Positions 34,880 through 47,700 are shown, counted from the first letter of the stretch. The stretch: DNA of 64,000 nt from Ceratodon purpureus (GCA_014871385.1 CM026421.1:26716752-26780751); one strand, 5' to 3'. Made by a program: numbers and translations. The notes: generated by a model from the sequence alone, not told the origin.

Positions 34880-36760
34880 TCCCACATAATTAAAATTGTA
34901 ATTGTTATTTTGTCCACTAATTGGATAATCACTTTACACTAATATTAATTTAGGACTAGTATCAATATTATGACTTTGCCCATTATTATCTCTAGGCCCT
35001 TATCTTCTAGGTCCATTGCATTCTTCAGTTGTATGGCTAACTTATTTGCAATTACCACTTAACGGTGCATACGGTACACTAGCTCTTGCATTAGGACAAT
35101 TTCTAGCATAATGTCCCGTTTGTTGACAATTACAACATAAAATATTAGAGTTATTACTCCAACTTGGATTTTGTACCCCATAAGTTGGATTTCCCTAATT
35201 TAGACTTCGATAAGGTAATTGCGACCAACCTTGGTTTTGATCATTAATTTGGGGCATATATCTATTTGGATTATTTGGATTGTTTTGGTATCCTCCATTA
35301 TTAAAATTAGTAAGAGTAAAATTTGGGTTGATACGACGTTGTGGTACAATATTTGGATTGTAATTATTACCCCGATAATTATTTCTACGAAAGGTATTTT
35401 GATTCCAATTATTTCCACTATTATTATTCCAATTATTGTTATCATCAATCTAATAAACTTGCCCATTTCTATTACGTCTTTGATCATATTCTTTTAAACT
35501 ATTCTTCCACTTATTACCTGAAGTAATGTCATGATTTCCATCGCAAAATCAACATTTTGGGGCTAAATGCAATGGTGAAGGACAGTCTCTCAACATATGT
35601 CCTTTACCTTTACAATTAGTACACCACACATTCGCCTAATCGTTTATAGGTTGATCTCTTTTATCTTTAGTATTAGCAACTTGAACAACCAATTCTTCAA
35701 ATTTGTTTGTTAAACTTAAAATCTGAGACTCAATTGTATTAGGATTTACCACAGGTGTTGAATTAATTATAGGTGAATTTTGTTGTGGTATATTAGAATT
35801 TACGTTAGTTTGTACCGGGGGTATTACAGCCAATGCAGTATTTTGATTAGGTAAAGGTTCTACATTTGGTAGAGAACTATGAGTTGTTTTATGAGGAGGA
35901 GGTGCATAAGCATGATTAGGATTTAAGTTATGAGTATGTACCGCACAATCCCTATATAACCCAGCTGCAAAATATATTGAACTTGAGATTGTATTGTGGC
36001 TTCTAATAATCCCTCATGAATAGTTTCTTCCAAAAATTTAGCTCTAGTATAAGCTGCATTTAATGTTGTGGGTTATACTTCCTTTACACTAGCTCATGGT
36101 CTGGTGGGAGTTAATCCTTTAATAAGTGTCCTCATTTTCTCTTCCTCTGAGATTACATGATTTTGAGGTAATCTAAGAATAATATCACAAAGTCTACCGT
36201 AATACAAATATATTGACTCTCCGGGTTCCGTAGTTAAATCATTTGATTGATCACAAAGTCAATCATTAAAAGCTATTAGTCTAAATTTTATTCAAAAATT
36301 CATCTCTCAAAACAGTCCAAGTTGCAAAAGCTCCACCACTCTATCGATTGAACCAATCTTTAGCCATTCCCATAAAAGTGCTAAGAACAATTTCCAACTA
36401 ATGATGTTCAGTTCTAGCACTATTGGAAACACAGGCCGTAAAAAATTCTTTTATATGCCTATTGGGATCAGACCCTACTTGGCCATAAAACAATGGATAT
36501 GGTATTGTAGAACAATGTCGGTTTGTTGGTTGACTTGGCCACATTACTACATGCAACACATGTGTAGCCTACTAGCCGTTATATTAGGATTTATTCTTGG
36601 ATTGGATAAATTACTTATTCGATTAATCAATTAAGAATTTATTATTTGTGTAGAAACTACTAGCGTTACAATTGGTGTAGTCCTAGGTAGTTGATTTAAA
36701 TTCATATCCTTTGTATTGGCAACTGAAGCAAATGTAACTACAGTTTCACCAATTGATCAA
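34880..36760 (-). pseudogene. Decayed LTR-retrotransposon gag with zinc knuckles
   Basis: Reading minus, several frames with many stops show a typical plant gag: PLFYGQVGSDPNRHIKEFF, then FMGMAKDWFNR, SGGAFATWTVLRDEFLNK and PGESIYLYYGRLCDIILRLPQ (about 36550 to 36170). Zinc knuckles follow: CTNCKGKGHMLRDC near 35600 and CNCQQTGHYARNC near 35120, both C-x2-C-x4-H-x4-C. Other Cys/His pairs nearby carry stops. No protease, reverse transcriptase or integrase is seen next to it. It fits Ty3/gypsy-type gag and is inactive. Confidence 0.8.
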
Positions 36761-36777
36761 CTTCTGAAAAAGAATTT

Positions 36778-37410
36778 TCAGAACTTCTTTACTATGCACA
36801 TGTCTATAAAACTGGACTGCAAAGGATTGTCGAAAGTTGGTGGCATCCAGATCTTCACATCATTTCGATATGCTCCTGTTTCAACCACTTTAAAATCGCA
36901 TACACACGTAACCAATAAGTCATAATCTCTTACACGCCCCAATCTCAATATTGCAGTACGATCATCCACTCTTGCGTTTGTGCGAGATGGTAGCCTTATC
37001 ATTTTCTTTGATTCGTACTGAGTACCACCAATCAGCATTAATTCACTCTCTAAATCATTTTGTATAGTAATATTATGTTCAAAAACTAATTCATCTAGAT
37101 CGAGTTCCTCAATCCATCGTCCCTTTATTGTATAATGCATTTGACCTCGTGGCACACTAAACTGAGACACATAAATTCCGTCCATTTCAATAATCCACTT
37201 GCACCTAGGTTGGTCAATCTGTGGCCATTTATCACATATCGGACAGTCGTCAGCTGTGTGTTCCAATAACCTGGTACGCCTCATCTTTGCCTCTGGATGT
37301 TCCCAAACACACACATCGCCTGTTGTCCGAATTTTTGCGCAGTTGTAGCCTCCGATGACCATCTCGAAATTACAGTATTGCTTGTCTTCAAAGCCTACAC
37401 ACTGCCAATT
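36778..37410 (-). pseudogene. 5'-truncated paralogue of the S1-like protein
   Basis: The frame is open from about 37410 (just after a TGA) to the stop at 36778, with an internal ATG at 37362. It parallels the ORF at 33915-34679: YCNFEMVIGGYNC, DDCPICDKWPQ, KWIIEMDGIYVSQF, NDLESELMLIGG and DDRTAILRLG all have counterparts. The signal peptide and first part of the domain are missing, either through truncation or because they lie on an unrecognised exon. It ends just before the gag remnant begins, on the same strand, between the retroelement primer-binding site and gag. Confidence 0.55.
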
Positions 37411-37529
37411 TCACTACTTGATTCCTGTGTTAGAGCACAACTAGTGTGAATCGAGTTAGGGATCTAATGGAACATCCTTGTGTGAACACGCAAACCGTCA
37501 GTGGCGGCTGGAGCCGCCCTGTGAGGCCG

Positions 37530-37662
37530 AGACCAGCAGTTGGCCAAGTGCTGGCCACAAATTGTGAATATATAAACACAGTGAGAGATTATTCCCTCAC
37601 AGTGCATCTTATTTAATAGATGGTTGTTTATTGTGAGTGTTCACTATCTTAAAGTCTAATAT
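37530..37662 (+). repeat. 133-bp direct repeat, copy 1
   Basis: Nearly the same sequence recurs at 38734-38866. Shared features are CCACAAATTGTG, a TATATAA box (GTGAATATATAAACACAGTG here), TTATTCCCTCAC and CTTATTTAATAGATGG. The weaker similarity extends about 45 bp further left. It could be a pair of LTR-like ends or a small promoter-bearing repeat. Confidence 0.8.
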
Positions 37663-38733
37663 TATGCACAGTCATCGATTTCAAATTTGTTAAAAGTTAG
37701 ATATGATTTATATAAAAGATAGACAGGGATAGTGGAGAAGGCGTTTTGCACAATGGAGTAATGAATGGTTGCTGTTGAGTAGGTGTAGATTTAAGTCGAT
37801 GAGGGAATTTGCAGATTCATAGTTTAAAAAGATTGCATACCATAGTGGCACAATGCAATAGTAATAATATGCAGATATCACACATCAATAAAATTCCTAA
37901 TCAACGAGATCACAAACTGCACTCACATGTAGCTTAAAATACCACAGAGTCAAGCATGCATTAAAACAAGAATACACCAACCAATTAAAAGCATTTTATT
38001 CACAATGTACCTGCGATTAGATCACTTGATTCACAATATACAAAAAACCATTTGAGTAAATCAAACTGCACCTACGTTGCACAACCTGCGATGCAAAACT
38101 TGCAGGAAAAACCATAACTTAGAAAAAACCACGTGAAGTTGCAAATCACCACTGGAAACTTCGGTGATCAAGCCTTCGATGCTCTACAGAATCCGTAAAT
38201 AGATTGCTCGAAGTATTTCGATGCAGCATTAACTTTCGGCATCTTGTGCTGCTACTAGGCACCTACGGGGCTAGAGTTTTTCATCTGAAATTAATCCAAA
38301 ATGAAATCATAGAGGAGGCATTTGAGAAACGAGTCATTTGTATGCTTGGATGACTGAATTATTTTTGACGACTCAATGTACATATGGTTAGACTTCAGCA
38401 CAAGTTGCTGAGAATTCGAAATACCTCTGCCCATAACACCAAATTACATTTCAGAAATTAAGCTTCACTCACAAAACCAAGTATGTACACCTACTCATGG
38501 AACGTGCAACCTTGTCACCCAATATCTTTCAATTCAAAACAAGTGATCAGGTATGTCATTGATACTTATTGTCATGCACCAGAAAAATACGTATTTCAAT
38601 TGTTTCCGGGAGATTCCAAGCTTGGATTAACAACGCACATATCAACCGTCAACTCATCGGAAAGCAAACCAAGCAATTGATCGAAGATGGTGTCGATACC
38701 GTTATTGGCTGCTGCAGGGTGGCTAAGCCACTA

Positions 38734-38866
38734 GGACCAACAGCTGGCCAACTACTAGCCACAAATTGTGAGTATATAAGCATAGTGAGGGATTATTCCC
38801 TCACTGCACATCTTATTTAATAGATGGTTGTTTATTATGAGTGTTCACTATCTTAAAGTCTGATAT
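38734..38866 (+). repeat. 133-bp direct repeat, copy 2
   Basis: Second copy, offset by 1204 bp from the first. It contains GTGAGTATATAAGCATAGTG and the same TTATTCCCTCAC and AATAGATGGTTGTTTATT blocks. Differences are scattered point changes. The interval between the copies has no coding frame that I can support. Confidence 0.8.
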
Positions 38867-39600
38867 CCCAAATGTTTACACTAAAACCAAGAGCGGATCG
38901 TAATTCCCACGAATCAACTGATGATCTAAATAAAACCAATTTAGTTCTTGATTGATTACCTTCAACAGATTGCCAAGAATTTGAGGGTGAATTAACCAAC
39001 AACTCTAAGGTACCATAAGGAATAGCAAAGGCTAAATTTTCAGCTCTATCAATGTATAATCTCCAATGTCCAAACTAGAAGTCACATCATCATTCACATT
39101 CAGACTATAGGTAGGCACATTAGCAATTCTCAATTGGTTTTCAATTAATTGCAAAGTAGGTGAGCTGATTTGAGCTTCACTTTGATTTGGCTGATTTTCC
39201 AATTGATTTCTACTTCCAAATTGGTGTCAATTTCGAATTAGGGAGTATTGAATTGCGAATTCAATCTAGATGTGCAAAATTTCTTCACAAAATAATGAGA
39301 AATTCTATAATCCAAACTATTGAAAGATTTTTCGGATACTTGATCTTCAATTGGATTTACAGCCTCTGAATTAATTTCAGTAATTTCCAATTAGGTATGC
39401 TCAGCTATACTTTGAAAATTTCTCTCCAAATTGGTAATTAATCCACTAGTGTCCCAATTAATTACCTTATAGGCTTGCTTAGCACTGACAAATGGGCTAT
39501 TTTCAATTGATTCCTCTAATGTATACCATGGACCGGATGGGGTTGCATAAAACACTTGATTCACTTTCAGACACACCATGATTAAACATTGAAAAACTTC
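38867..39600 (-). pseudogene. 5' part of decayed LTR-element coding region
   Basis: Two short minus-strand frames survive between the primer-binding site (39673-39693) and the 133-bp repeat. One is 62 codons from ATG 39579 (VNQVFYATPSGPWYTLEE). The other is about 60 codons near 39050-38870 (AFAIPYGTLELLVNSPSNSW). No family is recognised for them. Their position fits the N-terminal gag or leader region of the same element whose gag core is at 36760-34880. Confidence 0.4.
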
Positions 39601-39672
39601 ATAATATTATCCAAGAATTTCCACATTCTACCAATAGGGTTTCCAACAATAATTCCTAACAACTAGCGATTT

Positions 39673-39693
39673 GCCTCCCCAGCAGCGGTGCCA
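39673..39693 (-). other. Degenerate tRNA-Asp-type primer-binding site of an LTR retroelement
   Basis: Minus strand reads TGGCACCGCTGCTGGGGAG, three mismatches from the plant PBS TGGCGCCGTTGCCGGGGAG complementary to tRNA-Asp. It is preceded by CA and a two-base TT spacer, the usual LTR end. This places an LTR from 39696 upward and the internal region toward lower coordinates, in the same orientation as the gag remnant. Confidence 0.65.
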
Positions 39694-39695
39694 AA

Positions 39696-40620
39696 TGTAG
39701 AATTAGTATTTTTACTTAATTGAAATAATTCAAATAAATCTAAGTTCGTTCATTGGGGAGGCTATTGGCAGGTTATTTGTTAGGTTGTCAACGTTAACAC
39801 TTGGTTATCCTATGGGAAAATGATGAAGGTTCTTTATACTTTCTACAAACACCCAGTCACAACTTCAAACTCATTATATAAAATTGAAAAACTCATCTCT
39901 TTTAATTCAACTTCCAATTGGCGTCTTCAATTGGTCAAACGCTCCTTTGTTCCATCAATAATACTCCATCAATTCTTATCTGCATGCTAATTATTTACGA
40001 TGCTCTTCCAATTGGCAAAAATTTACAAATATTATTTTTTTCCACTACAACGACACTCTTCTCTAAAACAATAAATAATCTGAATTAAATCCTTCTTTGT
40101 GTTAACTCCAATTTATCATAATCCGATTTACTTTTCATTAATTATTCAATTTCCAATTGGCTTTTTGTACTCACAACTCACACATCATTCTCCAATTACT
40201 CACAGTTCCTTTCACACTCTCTCTTACTCTCTGATTTCAGCTCAATCAATAGGCCATTTACAATTTAAATAATTAATCATATTCATCACACTCATTTTTA
40301 CATCAACATTTACCATTCAACTTCCAATTGTCACAAAATTAACATTTAATATTATACTATATTATTTTCAGTTGTCCACAGTAAATTCACTCTTCACAGT
40401 CTCCAACTCTCTTCTACTAATTGTCATTATCCAAATTTGCTAAATTCCAATCGGCTAATACACAAAAACTTCCACCCAGGGAAAGAGCCTTCTTCATAAG
40501 GACTAATGATTGTCTCCAGAGTTTGCTCGTTTGTATCAAGAAAAAGAACACATAAGGGCCTTCTTACACTGATACAAGCTAGCTGATTCAACTAACCACA
40601 AAATTTAGCCAATTGATTTT
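39696..40620 (-). mobile_element. Putative LTR of the minus-strand retroelement
   Basis: AT-rich, non-coding, and bounded at its 3' end by the CA before the primer-binding site. The motif CCAATTG(G) recurs at about 39915, 40007, 40153 and 40324, with several CAATTGG variants near. The other boundary and a matching second LTR were not found. Confidence 0.4.
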
Positions 40621-40632
40621 ACAGAATTATCT

Positions 40633-42330
40633 TTGCGGTCTACATTAATGATTAGGTGTAGGGATTCTTGGACGGGGATTAAAGGTATTGGTTCTACCGG
40701 TGCTCTACTTGTAGCACTTACTGATTGCCCGCTCTTGGAACATGAGCTTTGGAGACATGTCACTTTTCTACAGTTTCAGATGAGGGCTTCTAAAGCGGCC
40801 ATCGGAGGAAAGAAAAGGAAACAAGGGGGAAACCTAGTATCTTCTCCGGAAGTGCAAGTGCAAACATTATGTTATTCAATCTATAATATCTAGTTACTAT
40901 TGTTGTAACATTAGTGAGTGGATCGAGTCCTATTATTTATTCATGAGTTTGTTAAGATTTGAAGGCTTTTGTTGCTCTTGTAGGGAGGATACATCCAGAT
41001 TTTATAACTTCTTGAAGACGGCAAAACCCATCCACCAAGGCTTGGAAATATAACGTGCACTTCTAAGAAGATAACAAATTGTGACAATCTGCCTGATGTA
41101 CAAAAAAATTTGGAATGTTCTTCAGCTCTGCATCCAAGCCCGTCTTGGGAATTCACAAGCTTCCGAGTAGATATCAATGGAGGAGAGACCGACTTTAACT
41201 CTGCAGATCAAGCTAAGTATACCGGTATTACTGATATTGACTCGGAGTTTAAAGAGTACTGCCTTCCAAGGACAAGCTGCACTAGTCCCATTTAAGCAAT
41301 TGTTCTTGCTCCCTCCTCAGATGATTGTAAATGAAACAAGACTGGAGATTCATGGCTGGCTGGATATTGATGTTCTTCAGTGAACAAGTATTTGGATGTG
41401 CTTTGATGAATCAGTTCTTTGGAATTTTGTAGATCAAAATAACCATGGGAAGAAATCGAAAGAGGAAGAAATGTTGGCAAGGTATGAACAGCATTTTCCA
41501 TCTTCAATGGATGCTCACATAGTTTGGAGTGTACAATGTGCGCCTGATGTACCCCCCTTGTTCCGATGTGATCGAGCCTACTCCGGTACACTACCAGCAC
41601 CATTGCTGCATCCAGTTTTTGGTGAATTTGTCGATGATCTCCATGATAAATCTTTAGTAGCCACAAATGACCACTCTCTTGTACAAGACTTCTACAATCT
41701 CAGTGAAAGGTTGTGCTTAAATTTTGCAAAAGATATGGTCACATGGTATGTTGTCTTCTCTTGTATTCAATTGTGAATATATTTCATTGACATAAATTTC
41801 CATTGTGACTAGTGTTTTTTAAAACAGTTCCTGATTAGGTATTTTTGTTTGACTAATGTGTTCGTGGTTTTGAATTGCATTTCCTGGGTACAGTAGGCAT
41901 AGTATGAATCCGGCTATGCTCCTCAGCTGTTGGAGTTGCACGCATTGGGTGGAGGCTACAAACTCATTGCGATGGAATATTTGGAGCCCCCATGGAAGCC
42001 ATTGTCTATATTTTGGTCTCTGGTCCATTTGTGAATGTTAGGAAAATTACGGGCTAGTTTGGTTAAGTAATTGTCATTGGTGTGTTTTGTAAGATATGCT
42101 TTGAGGTGTCTCCTACCTACAATTGCAAATTTTTATTCCTTCTCCATTCACTTCATTTCTAAACTTGTTTAAGGACTTATTTTTGCCTTTTCTTGCAATT
42201 GCAGAGCCATGCTCCATAGACGATCTCCCGCAAAGGTGTCATCAACCTTTGTTTGTATTTTTATTTTTGCCTTCCAGAATTTATATGGAGACGATGATGA
42301 ATGATCGAGTAGCAATGTAGCTTTTGAAAC
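40633..42330 (+). pseudogene. Fragments of an unrecognised plant protein gene
   Basis: Three + strand stretches look protein-like but do not join cleanly: 40633-40893 (CRDSWTGIKGIGSTGALLVAL), 41110-41383 (PSPSWEFTSFRVDINGGETD) and 41396-41776 (LLHPVFGEFVDDLHDKSLV, SERLCLNFAKDMV). GT/AG candidates exist between them, so they may be exons of one gene or a decayed copy of a repeated gene. I do not recognise the family and assign no function. Confidence 0.35.
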
Positions 42331-44300
42331 AAAGTAATAATTCCAATTTCGGCTAGTTTTAGTGCATTTCATATATTTGATAGACAAAGAAACAAAGAAT
42401 GGTGACGGCTTTAAGAGTAGTAGTAAAAAGTAGTACAATGCAAAAGGTTTCGAAGGATGCAATGAATGCTTATGCTTTAGTGATTTTTGAGATGGCAAAT
42501 GAAACAAGAAAGAAAGCTTGAATCTTAACTTAACACCATATTGTGGCAGTAATGACAATGTTTGACAAGTTAATAGAGACAGATGAAGCAAGAAAATGCA
42601 TGAAGTTGATTAAATAAGAAGAATTTGTAAGAAATTAAAGGGTAATGGCTCTTAAGCTAAATCAAATGTACTCATTCTTTTTATAGATGGGTTTTTGAAG
42701 AGAAAGCGAAATAAACAAAAGTACGAAAGAAAAGAGTGTTCTTAAATAGAATTGATGGGAGTATCTACTAAGAAAGAAAATAAGAGAGAATATGCAATGA
42801 AAGCAAATTGCAAAAGGATACAAAAGCAAAGATGGAGGTTTTTGACTTGTGCAAGAAATTTAGCTACAATGAACTAGTTGATCTAAAAAAGAATTTAAAT
42901 TTTGTAATTTTTGTTCTTTAATAAAGTTTTCAAATTTCAAACAAAATCTTTAAAGCAACTCAAAATGATTTAATATTTGAAATTCATTGATGAAAAATTA
43001 AAACCTCCAATAGAAAAATCATAAAACAAAAACAAAAAATGATAAATGAAATATATGTTTATAAAACATTAAAAATACACATATGTACATGAGATATGAA
43101 AATAATTAACCATTTAGCAAATTATGTAACCAAATTCACAAAATATAACACAATTTTATTATCTAAAATATTGTCATATGAACAAATACTATCATAATTT
43201 TGAATTGGAAGAGAAGGAAGTTTTTAGAAAGATTTTAACAAAAATGGTGTCCTAAAGGAAAGTGCTAGGATGAATTTTCCAACAAAGGCTAGTATGGGGA
43301 GACAATTAAAAGAAGAGCTAGGTTCAATGAGTGTTTTGGAATTTTTTCAAAAAGAAAAAAGTTAGATTCATTTTAATAAACTCAAAATTAAATTCATTTC
43401 AATAAAATTTCCAAATTAGAGTTTTGTAGGTGGGAGCCAAAAGTACCATTCAACCACTAATGTCCAAAAATTCCTTCAACAGTCTCTTCAACATCCAGAT
43501 CAAGTGGTTTTTTTTAAAAGAATGAAGTACAAATGATTTTACAAACTAGTCACACAAAAAATGTTACTAAAAATGAACCACTCTATAGTGATTTTGTCAG
43601 ATATGGCACAATATGGTTGCACTAATCATTCACTGATTGTTTTTCATATCTTCAAATCTCCTCCTTTGAGAAATGCAAAGGAACCGACTCCCAACCAAAG
43701 GTAATTTTCAAATCCTACGATTGAAGGATTGGGTCTCGAAAACCATTCAACCGCATTTAAGAAACTTCTCAAGAATGTTCTAATTATATTCATGCCTCGG
43801 AAAGTTGACTACTTTTAATTGGTGCAGTAAATGCACTATTTTCAAAATTCAAACTCTCGTGAATGTCAAGACCTAGTAGACAACTACTACCTACTCTTTG
43901 TTGTAAGGGTTAAAAATTCATAAAAAAGTGTTGAGAAATTCAATTTTTTAATCTATTTAGGATGCCTTTGCATCAACTTTGCGGAGCATCCAAAAATCAT
44001 AAACTCTTTTTCTTTCACATGCTTAAGTATTCAAAACTGAAATTTAGTCTCGAATATGTTTCGCTACTTTATCTATTAATTCCATTCAAGTATTGTAGAA
44101 CCAATTTGTTTTCTATATCAGTTTTAAAAATGTTAATATTGGTCATACATCATGTCCAATAACCAACTTGAGACCCTTGTCCCTAGTCCGTTATAGTCTA
44201 CAACCTATTTTATCAATTGAAGAATATATGCATTAATACATAAGATGCTAAACATTTGCAACGTAGATTCCATGGAAAGAAAGCACATAATCAGGGTATA
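42331..44300. other. AT-rich spacer
   Basis: I see no gene or structured repeat. Short open frames have no domain features. Confidence 0.6.
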
Positions 44301-44342
44301 TCCCCGTTTTATAAAGAGAACTCCGGGTCTTGGAGCTTGGGT

Positions 44343-44368
44343 TTTAAGGGTTTAGGGTTTTAGGGTTT
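44343..44368 (+). promoter_or_regulatory. Telo-box cluster in the leader of a small gene
   Basis: Contains three near-tandem AGGGTTT units (TTTAGGGTTTTAGGGTTT), the plant telomere-type motif found just upstream of many housekeeping and organelle-biogenesis genes. A TATA-like TTTTATAAAG lies about 35 bp before it (44308-44317). The coding start is at 44443. Confidence 0.65.
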
Positions 44369-44442
44369 CGGAAGCTTGGTTTGCGTTTGTGGGATTGTGA
44401 GTGTGTGTGTGTGTTGGAGAGGTATGAGTTGAGCAAGGGAGC

Positions 44443-44700
44443 GTGATGGATCCGGCCACCAAGGACCGTTTGCTTCGCAACATCACTATCGGTGCCACAG
44501 CTTTGGCCGCCGCGCTTCTTCTGTCGGCTGACTACGGCCCCAACCCGCACGCGCTCTCGTCAATCTCCAACTCTGTGAAAGGTGTCAAGGATTGGTTCTG
44601 GACTCCGTCTCCAAGGGAGCAGGCGGAGCTGCAGCGGCGTCTGGAGCTCTCCCGCAAGGCGCCTGGTCCCGGATCCGCTGATGGTGATCAGAAGCATTAG
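44443..44700 (+). CDS. Small single-pass membrane protein, 85 aa
   Basis: ATG at 44443 with a purine before it (GCGTGATGG), stop TAG at 44698-44700. Residues about 11-28 form one hydrophobic segment (NITIGATALAAALLLSA). The C-terminal half is polar and basic/acidic (DWFWTPSPREQAELQRRLELSRK). Codon choice is GC-rich in third positions, unlike the flanks, and telo-box motifs precede it, which supports a real gene. The size and layout would suit an accessory subunit of an organelle membrane complex, but I do not recognise the family and do not assign a function. Confidence 0.7.
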   Translation: MMDPATKDRLLRNITIGATALAAALLLSADYGPNPHALSSISNSVKGVKDWFWTPSPREQAELQRRLELSRKAPGPGSADGDQKH

Positions 44701-47700
44701 CTGGATGTCGTTGTCAATTTCTGAGGGCTATAGGTTAGTTCTCTCATCTCTGCATTGCTCTGCCATCGTCGATTCACAAGTTGCTAGAATTTTTAGGGTT
44801 CTTCCGGGTTATGTTCTTTGATGTCTTTTCTGCGATGCGAATGTGATCAATGTGGGCGATCTTTTTGATTTTTGTGTTATTGGTGTGATCATTTGAACGA
44901 TCTTGGTGGGTTCGTTGTCCTTGCATTGGCAACCTTTTGTTAAGGATGTGCACATTATGAGTTTCGGTTTATGATGTGAAGGATTTTCATGCTGGAGCAT
45001 ATATGAGTTACTCATGTTCGATCATCAAACGGTGGTCACATTACTGGACAGCAGTTTGTGGCGTGAAATGCGGATCATCTTGGCGTGCAATCGTGTAGTT
45101 TGGTTTTGATCGTGGTGAAGCTGGTATGGTCTTTTGTGTACCTCCTCACATACTACTAGTTTCCTTCTTACATGGATTATATGAGTTGATTCAAAATTGC
45201 AAATAGTTCAAATTACGTAGAGTATGTTATATCCTACAGGAAGTTTTGGTCTTTGGCCTTCAACCAATTGTGAAGTCTATATTTTCTGAGTTGGATCCAA
45301 TTGGCATCCGAGTTGAACACTTGTCTAAAAATACAAAGACAGGTTTGCAAGAAGTGCATATTAAGATTTATTTTACATATATTGACAATGCAATTTTTTT
45401 AATTTGCTTATTTGTATTAATAATCTCTTCAATCTGCAGTCTGTATGTGGCATCAAAATGACTCGAGCTATTTTTAACAGTTCTATGATTGAATTCTAAG
45501 AGGTAAATGCAACAAGGTTGTTTCATTGTCTTGAATCCTAAATTGCAATCAACTCAAAAAACATTACTTGAACAATGGAGTTTGAAAGAAATTTCAGATT
45601 TCTACTCTACACCTGCACTTACATTGCATTGTTTGTCATTCCTTTGACAATGTTGAGGATTTAAGCATTAAAATGTTCACATAGAGCATTGAGGCAAGTT
45701 TCATGAAATTGACATTCATCCTTGTTCTTCATATTTTTTAGAAGCATTTTTATACATATACTCCATTCAGACATGTCGGAAACTAGCAATGATTCATTAA
45801 CAACATTATAAGCACCTTAAGGTATGTCCCACTTGGCTTTAGAGGGGTCTTAAGAGGGGGTGTTATCTCCATTAAAAAGTGTGTGTTCCCACCTACATGC
45901 TTTAGTAATTACCAATCCTACATGGATGTCCACATGGCACACTTTCAAGAGTGAGTATTAGTTAATATTTAAGAAGATAAAAGAGCTTTGAAAAATAGTA
46001 GGCAATACTTATGGGGCCATCAATATTGGAAAGATTCTCTAGTTTTCCTCTCATAAGAGTGGTCTTATCTATTGTCCCATTTGGGGGACCATTACATAAT
46101 CCCCTTCCTATTGATAAGGCCTTTCCGAACCTCATTGATTACACCTTTTCCAAAAAGAAGGCTTTGCTCTCGAAATTGTGGAGTTGTTAAATTTTTAAGC
46201 ATGCTCTTTGCTAAGGCCAAGTGCGAATGGGCCTTTAGATGAGACCTTTGATCCTTTCTTTACCCAATTAAGCTTTTAGGCCATGGAAGTAATGAATGTG
46301 TTGCTATAGGAGAATAGACTTTGCAACATATCTTACTACAAATTAAAGGCAAAAATTGCCAAAGAAAATATAAAGTTGATTGTCTCCTTTATGAGCCAAC
46401 TTATCAAAAGTAGCTTTATTAGCCGAATTGAGAGTGTGGTGAAGTTATCATATTTGGTTTTAGATAATTATATTTTGAGATAACCATATTTTGAGATGGT
46501 ATAAATATTTAGATAAATAAATAATCCAAACTTGAAGAGTTAATACTTTTGCAACATTTTTTGTACATGTGATGAAATTAAGTTAAATGTAAGACAATAA
46601 TATGTTTATTTTGAGTAAAATATAAGCATATTAACTTTTATTTTTTTAAAGTTAATAACTTCTTCAATATCAACTATATGAGAGTGGTCTTTGGTTTTTT
46701 CTAAATTTTTGAACAATGCCTACAAGCTCCATACCTCACTAAAAATATTCTTATAAGTCATAATAAAAAAATAGACTTCTATTATTTTAACCTTTAGAAG
46801 TTTAGATCTTCTTCAGCAATAGTTGTGGGGTGGTGTTATTTAGTTATTAAAAAATGACATAATAATAACTCTAAGGTTGCTAGTACCTTGTTTGTCTCAT
46901 TTGAATAAGTTTTGGATACTTAATCTTTTACAAGTTTAGTAACCATTCAGTGGTCACATATTGTGTTATAAATGAAATAACTTTTAATCCATTCAGAATT
47001 ACTTTAATACATATGTAAGTATGATGTTCATGTTCAGATTTGTGCCCAGTTAGTATGCATAGATTAGAAAAAATAGAGCATCATCATCTTGACATGCACT
47101 ACTCCTTGAATTGAAAGAAACACATAGAAATCTACATGAATACGTATGTTGAGGTCCAAAAATATTTAAATGATTCTCTAAAAGAAGTGGCGTAAGAAGA
47201 TGAGTAAAGTGATGTCAATTTTCTGTGGGTAGTTTTGAAAAAAGTCTTACAGAGATTGTTTTATCTTAGTTCATGTACTCTTCAAAAACTACAGATGTGA
47301 TCGATTCAAAGGAAGAAAGAAATCGTTGAAAGTAAATTCATTGGAATAACTATGCTACTATAGATTTTATCGTACAAACTTGTATTCTGTATGGTGTGAT
47401 AATGTTTCTAGTATTTTGCAGTTATTTTGAATATACTAATGACAACTTCACCTTTGCTGAATTAAAAATGACTAGAGTTTTTAAAAACCATCCTATATGT
47501 TCCAAATGTTGATTGATTAGAAACTGTACAAATTTAAAAAATAAAATCTTTAAAGCTTTTATATAGGAATTACATATATTTCTTGAAGATAACAACATAG
47601 TCAATGAGTGAGCTACATATAATTTGTAATTAATAAATTTTGATGTCAGAATCTATTGATTCTTGAAGCTACAGTTGTTCAAATCTTTGAGATACAATCC

